From positions 1-5,656 of the forward strand of contig CAJAYZ010000184.1 in NCBI GenBank assembly GCA_903949225.1: a stretch of 5,656 nt of DNA, given 5' to 3'. Position 1 is the first letter of the stretch; every line of letters begins with the position of its first letter. A program made the translations under genes and the position numbers. Positions 5,592-5,656 of the stretch are shown here, piece after piece. Source of the DNA: an uncultured Planctomycetaceae bacterium (lineage in GTDB: Bacteria > Planctomycetota > Planctomycetia > Pirellulales > UBA1268). Under the pieces are notes generated by a model, which ran no database searches, had not been told where the DNA came from, and saw nothing but the letters and a program-made list of their open reading frames with translations.

Positions 5592-5656
5592 TTATTCGGT
5601 GCGGATCAGTTGGAAGCCGTGGTAGGCCTCGTTGCCATGCTCGCCGATGTCGAGCC
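5592..5656 (-). CDS. C-terminal end of an unidentified protein, partial
   Basis: The minus-strand frame entering from the right edge ends with LDIGEHGNEAYHGFQLIRTE and a TAA stop, so about 20 residues are visible. It is called coding because the frame is open to the edge, its G+C-rich third positions resemble the neighbouring genes, and a strong hairpin follows the stop. The ending GFQLIRT faintly resembles the GFRLVRT-type ends of formylglycine-generating-enzyme (SUMF1) domain proteins, but the preceding residues do not fit well, so I make no functional claim. It lies upstream of glnB on the same strand, separated by 270 bases. Confidence 0.5.
   Translation of the reverse strand, partial: LDIGEHGNEAYHGFQLIRTE

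Noticed and set aside
1..5656. An undescribed multi-gene system linking metal efflux, leucine synthesis and PII
   Set aside because: The genes are on different strands, belong to well-known families, and have no shared regulatory motif that I can see. Simple chromosomal adjacency explains the layout.

Overview
The window is a G+C-rich bacterial chromosomal segment, roughly two-thirds G+C by eye. It carries four recognisable protein genes and the tail of a fifth. The phylum cannot be proven from this sequence. The PII protein, with Ile at position 51 and a longer B-loop, looks like PII proteins I associate with Planctomycetota and some deltaproteobacterial lineages. A planctomycete-like source is my best guess and is an inference.

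Left part (1 to about 3230, minus strand): a two-gene heavy-metal efflux unit. The periplasmic adaptor (CzcB/CusB-like) comes first and the RND pump (CzcA-like) follows 89 bases downstream. The pump runs off the left edge, so only its N-terminal 492 residues are visible. It keeps the three acidic TM4 residues of the Co/Zn/Cd-type HME-RND family. No TolC/CzcC-like outer-membrane gene and no metal-responsive regulator lies inside the window.

Middle (about 3165 to 3402): a divergent control region between the efflux operon and leuA. It has a plausible sigma-70-like promoter reading toward leuA and an overlapping -10-like hexamer on the other strand. A perfect 13-bp inverted repeat lies in the predicted leuA leader. 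leuA itself (3403-4962, plus strand) is a complete 2-isopropylmalate synthase with every catalytic and metal-binding motif and a C-terminal leucine-binding regulatory domain.

Right part (4974-5656, minus strand): a complete PII nitrogen-signalling protein gene (glnB/glnK type), convergent with leuA and separated from it by only 11 bases. Upstream of it lies a 270-base non-coding stretch with two strong adjacent hairpins. After that comes the last 21 codons of an unidentified minus-strand gene.

The three functional groups (metal efflux, leucine synthesis, nitrogen sensing) look like neighbours by ordinary chromosomal order rather than one system. I found no CRISPR array, mobile element, tRNA or rRNA. 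The most interesting observations are the leuA-leader inverted repeat, the paired hairpins upstream of glnB, and the altered T-loop and B-loop of the PII protein.
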